Shown here: positions 60,158-64,000 of the stretch, in pieces
Numbering within the stretch: the stretch's first letter is position 1
How the letters are laid out: every line of letters starts with the position of its first letter
NCBI GenBank assembly: GCA_964017145.1
Contig: OZ024841.1
Coordinates: 3,844,001 to 3,908,000, forward strand
DNA from: Agrocybe praecox
Lineage: Eukaryota > Basidiomycota > Agaricomycetes > Agaricales > Agrocybaceae
Reading direction: 5' to 3'
Length of the DNA: 64,000 nt
Made by a program: the position numbers and the translations under genes
The notes under the pieces: generated by a model
The model's input: only the letters and a program-made list of their open reading frames with translations
Database searches by the model: none
What the model was told of the DNA's origin: nothing

Positions 60158-60740
60158 TTCCTTCTTTCATCTCTGTCCTGCATCCCCCATCAATAATAAT
60201 ATGCTCCATTTCCGCCGTTGTGTTATGCGTTTCGTTTCATTTAATGAAGGCCCTCCGATCCTTTCATAAATCCTCTCTAGTGGCTCCCCCATTCACGCGT
60301 AGGGTTCAGATCGAAGAAAAGAGTTGAAGAAAAAGAAAGAACGAGAGAAACCTATGGTCGGATGACCGATACGTTGAACGTAAACCATGGTATGTTGGGT
60401 TAGGGTTCGGATCAAAACCCGTGTCATTCCGTGACCCTGTCGGATCGTCCACCTCATGTCTGTCCTCCCATCGTCTGTTCGTCGTATGAGTCCTATTCAT
60501 CGATAATATACGTTCTCTTTGTTTCTGTAAACGTACACCCCGCTTTAAGCGTGCTTTGGTCCCTGGTCAGTGGTGTTTTGAACATTTGTCGTTCATCGGC
60601 GTCATTTCTCTCTGCAGTCTGGGTGTGTGGTCTTTTTACTGTGTTAACGTTGCTACTCTATTGGTGCTTTCTCCACCCGATTCTCGTTCTCTATCCGTCT
60701 CTAGTACTTTATTTCTAAACGTGTTTGGGGTCGCTCGTTC
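60158..60740. other. Spacer upstream of kinase C with TTAGGG motif
   Basis: Short C/T-rich region ending where the array structure gives way to unique sequence. Contains the motif at 60399. No gene supported. Confidence 0.5.
60399..60418 (+). promoter_or_regulatory. TTAGGG-containing spacer motif, copy 9
   Basis: Perfect 20 bp core about 240 bp upstream of kinase relic C. Lead-in is diverged (GTAAACCATGGTATGTTGG). Confidence 0.5.
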
Positions 60741-62088
60741 GTGCCATTCCTTGATGTCGGCAAGCTCCTGGCATATTTTTGCAAGTTATCTGTATTGCAA
60801 GTGTGTATTTTATATATATACAAGGCATGCGCCTCGCTTCGCTCTGGCACCAAAAATATAAATAAAATTTGGAAAGCATATGGGTTGCAAATGGGAAGGA
60901 GGAACTCAGGAATTAGAGCATAGCCGTAAATCGTAGGCATCAAAATGATACCAAAATCAAAGATAAGATAAGATGACACTAAAAAGCATGATAATATCTG
61001 TAGTTCCAAATTTGGCGAGGTAAAATGGAGAGATGGAGGACAAAGGATGGAATATGTCGAGAGCAACAAAAAATACGTCATCAAGATGAGAAAAGGGGTG
61101 AAAAGAACAATAAGATTTACCTAAAGAGGTGCAAAAACAAACACGTACTATGATGCGCCGTTTTATGATGCGCCGTTAGTCTTGATTCGTGAAGGGTCCC
61201 ATACAAAAGCTGGTAGAAGGTCTAGTACTAGTAGGACGAAATGGTACTTTGGTGGATTCGCATCGTGATATATATCAGAAGGTCATGTAAGCAAAGGGTC
61301 CCAGTTCCTACGATGCATCTTGTGGGACCATACAATTAATGATACTATGGAATTATACAACGCACCCGAGGTGTTTAATATTGGAAGTATTCGTCCTTTA
61401 AAGCGAGTAAGAAATTGACATCAGATTATAGCCTATAACTTTTGATGCATCATTTGATACACTGTAGAACGGACAACAACTTGATGGAAACAGAGACGAG
61501 AAATTTTCGTAATAGCACATACGGTCAAGTCAGATATTTAGAGGACTTCTACATGCTCGAATTACTTCGAGATAGTACTCTATGAGTGGTCTACGAGAAA
61601 AACAAATTCGGAAAATGAATTGCATCCCTGAAAAAACGACTACACCATGCTGCTGGGTTGCAAGGCACTGAGCGCAATGATGGTTGATGCATAGGCCTTG
61701 AGTCTGACGGTTGTGAACTACTGAGTGTATGTGTTTGATTGCGGGCCAGGGAACAAGGAGATCATCCTCCACAGTTATCGACAATCAGTGTCCGTAGTGA
61801 GCTTGGAATATTTGGATTGCGATATATATCATAAGATGAGCAATGAGTTCCGGTTCCTATGATACATCGTGCGTAATCATACTCGTAGAGAAGTTAATAA
61901 CGGAAGTATCTGTCCTTTGGTGGCAAGTAATTGAATTATTCCTTAGCGAGCTTTAAGTCGGTACCCGGGAACAAACAGCATAATCCCATGAGATCAATAT
62001 AAATATTAGCTCGAGGAAGCATTGGGAAATCGTACATAAGATCACAAAAAGCCCACAGGTCTCGCTACAAGCCCACATAAAGCTCGAT
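60741..62088. other. Upstream region of the membrane-protein gene
   Basis: Mostly unique sequence. Two imperfect copies of a block lie at about 61240-61430 and 61795-61945: both have GATATATATCA, then GTTCCTACGATGCATC or GTTCCTATGATACATC, then GGAAGTAT-CGTCCTTT. This looks like a duplicated upstream regulatory region. Frames such as 61530-61784 (-) have no recognisable domain and are not called. Confidence 0.45.
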
Positions 62089-63312
62089 ATGTCTTCCTTG
62101 GACGACATTTTCCCTCTATCTTTGCAGAAATCATCCATCAGCGCCAACCTCAACTCTACTCTTTTGTTTCTATACTTATCAGGTAGAGGACCTTCTGGCA
62201 ATTATAAAAGGCGATTACTGATGGAAAGACTACAGGGGGTTATTTTGGGTTTTACTTCTTTGCAATTCGAGTCTATAGTACGTCAGGTACACCAGAACTG
62301 AGCATAAATCTGACCACTAGCTTTCACATAGCATCGAAATCCCACTCCAGAAGCTTTATTTCCTACACTCTCACCCTTCTTGTTGCTATCACAGCATCAC
62401 AGGTGGTCGTGGATTGGTATTCAACAACCATATCCTTCGTCATTTCCTCGACTAATGTCAACGATATATTTCTCACGAGTAATGGCTTCGGGCCCCTCAT
62501 CAATCCCGCGTTGAACATTCTACCAGCAGTGTTATTCGCAATAGGTCAAACTCTTGCAGACGCCTTGCTGGTAAATATAACTAATTCACTTCATAACGGG
62601 CTTACTGCTAACATTTTCCGCTCTAGATTTGGCGCTGCTGGCATATTCTAGTACAACGTCGATATCTCCGAATAGCACTTGCCTGTCTATTCGTGGCTGA
62701 AATAGGTGTGTTTACTCTGTTCCACATTGGAATATGGCTACTCAAATATCTTCCAGTCATAACAGCCACAGGCATTGTCACAAACGCGCTGATCAATACC
62801 CTTCCAAGCTTTAATACAGACCAATTTGCACGGAAGAATAATATCATACAGGGAACCGTCAGCTGCGTCACAGCCGCGATGAGCGTCATAGCAACGCTAG
62901 TGATTGGGTCCCACATTTATTTCTCGACAAAACTGCAAATACGTGCTCGGAGGCGATATGCGCATATCATAGATATCATAATCCAATCCTCCGCGTTATA
63001 TTCCCTTTCGAATATCTCTCAAGGTGCATTGGATTTGATGGACTCAGGAAATTTCTCCGGGACGTGGCAAAACACAGTCGAGAACGGACTGTCATATACG
63101 AATGGTATCTTGGTGATTATAACGGTATGATACTCTGCTGAGTGATCCTGTTTCTTCTATCATGTCTCATTTGACCTCAATATTGTGCCCAGGCATTTGC
63201 ACCCACACTCATGGTTGCTCGTCTATCACTACACAAAGACAAATATGTGGATAATTCAGTGACAGACCTAACTTCGAATATTGAGGAGGCAGTACTCAAG
63301 AACTACCCGTAA
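62089..63312 (+). CDS. Seven-transmembrane protein of an agaricomycete-type family, 348 residues
   Basis: Four exons (62089-62182, 62236-62570, 62627-63124, 63193-63312) with 53, 56 and 68 bp GT-AG introns; every junction keeps the frame and the gene ends in TAA. The leader MSSLDDIFPLSLQKSS precedes helix 1 (LLFLYLSGGYFGFYFFAI). Further hydrophobic segments are SFISYTLTLLVAITASQVVV, ILPAVLFAIGQTLADALLIW, IALACLFVAEIGVFTLFHIG, an SCVTAAMSVIATLVIG helix, IIDIIIQSSALYS, and GILVIITAFAPTLMVARL across the last intron. ADALLIWRCW, a run of basic residues (LQIRARRRYAHI) and the APTLMVAR end are typical of a large family of unnamed agaricomycete membrane proteins. Ligand and function are unknown. It has no sequence link to the NLR/kinase array around it. 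Confidence 0.85.
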
Positions 63313-64000
63313 AGCGAAGCAAAGAGAGAGGGGAAGAAGTGAACGGACCAAGAGAAACAGGCTAGAATTGGGAGGCGCGAGGACAAAAGAAAAGAAATCG
63401 TATCTGATATAACATAGCCATTGCGTCAATCCAAGATAGCATATTTTGAGCGTGTATTCGTCTATTTCCGGTTGCTCTTGGCAATCGTACATGGTATCAG
63501 CTCGTCAGTTGTACGAGAGGATGGAGAGGTTTGGAGAGGCAGAGAGTGAGCGAGAAAAGGACGGAAAAAACAATGGACTCGGAGCTCATACACAGTGGGA
63601 AAAGAACGGAGGGTTAGTGACTGATAGCACAGTAGAGGAATGTGATAAGAACGAGCGACGGGCAAGACACACTAGTACAAACACTCGTACACGCCGTAGG
63701 TCGCTAAGAATATTTCCTTCCATTCGATTTGAGTTCGGTTCGTTTCATGTTCGTCCTTGAATCTTTCCACTACCTTCTCCAGTGGCCCTACGGACGTGTA
63801 TCATTCAGTACTTCAGATGCCGAGGTGGTGCCGGGAGTTCGAGAGACAGAAGGCAAGATGGGAGGTACACGACGGTTACTGTAGGGTAAGAGAGAACAAC
63901 AGGGAGAGAATAGAATGCCAATGCATAATTGTGGCAAAGGACGCCAGTAAGCGGAAGTGGGCCCATGAGATAGAAACTTTAAACGAAGACCCAGGAGAGA
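63313..64000. repeat. Spacer segment R, copy 6 (runs off the window)
   Basis: Begins within a few bases of the membrane-protein stop codon and matches R from about 2430 onward (GAAACAGGCTAGAATT...). The donor-like site reads GTAGGT at 63696. An R copy without an NLR in front shows the spacer can be placed independently, or that the membrane-protein gene was inserted or joined at a rearrangement point. Confidence 0.65.

Noticed and set aside
62089..62301. Unspliced 70-codon reading of the membrane-protein 5' end
   Set aside because: Reading through a 53 bp GT-AG intron; splicing gives a continuous helix 1 and a 348-residue protein.

Overview
The window looks like a gene-poor, repeat-rich piece of an agaricomycete (mushroom-forming basidiomycete) genome. 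Reasons: 47-68 bp GT-AG introns; short-N-terminus NACHT proteins carrying the DPPKCHPGTR-type motif; a KDZ transposase; a two-ORF LINE with EEP endonuclease and RT; and a seven-transmembrane protein of a type common in Agaricomycetes. No rRNA, tRNA, CRISPR or prokaryotic-style operon was seen. Family names come from reading motifs; no search was run.

The backbone is a tandem array of about four modules. Each has a + strand NACHT/STAND (NLR-like) gene, a long non-coding spacer (segment R followed by a pyrimidine-rich segment Py), and a - strand relic of a KIN4/SNF1-like Ser/Thr kinase. Module I: NLR1 3' part (3-1731), kinase relic A (5900-8370). Module II: NLR2 (12587-15166, the only complete open copy), kinase relic D (only its 3' flank, to 19849). 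Module III: NLR3, split into 23297-25002 and 37145-37480, kinase relic B (43950-47565). Module IV: NLR4 (50142-52736, one nonsense codon), kinase relic C (57040-60157). Shared indels pair kinase A with B and C with D, which suggests that a two-module block was duplicated. No kinase copy keeps a catalytic core.

Mobile DNA has torn the array. A KDZ transposase relic (about 19850-22112) replaces most of kinase D. A roughly 12.1 kb nested insertion splits NLR3. It holds a 7,778 bp LINE (25717-33494) with a perfect 16 bp target-site duplication and an A26 tail, a 25 bp palindromic tandem array, and a 1.41 kb foldback element with 152 bp inverted repeats. A 1.95 kb TIR element flanked by TA (39737-41688) sits in the module III spacer. 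A 474 bp TA-flanked MITE (44156-44629) sits in kinase B.

At the right edge an intact four-exon gene for a 348-residue multi-pass membrane protein (62089-63312) lies between kinase C and another copy of the R spacer. A 20 bp motif containing TTAGGGTT recurs nine times in one orientation across the spacers. R segments also keep a GTAAGT donor-like site.

NLR2 and the membrane protein are the best candidates for working host genes. NLR1 may be working if its unseen 5' end is intact. The kinases, NLR3, NLR4, KDZ and LINE all carry inactivating lesions.
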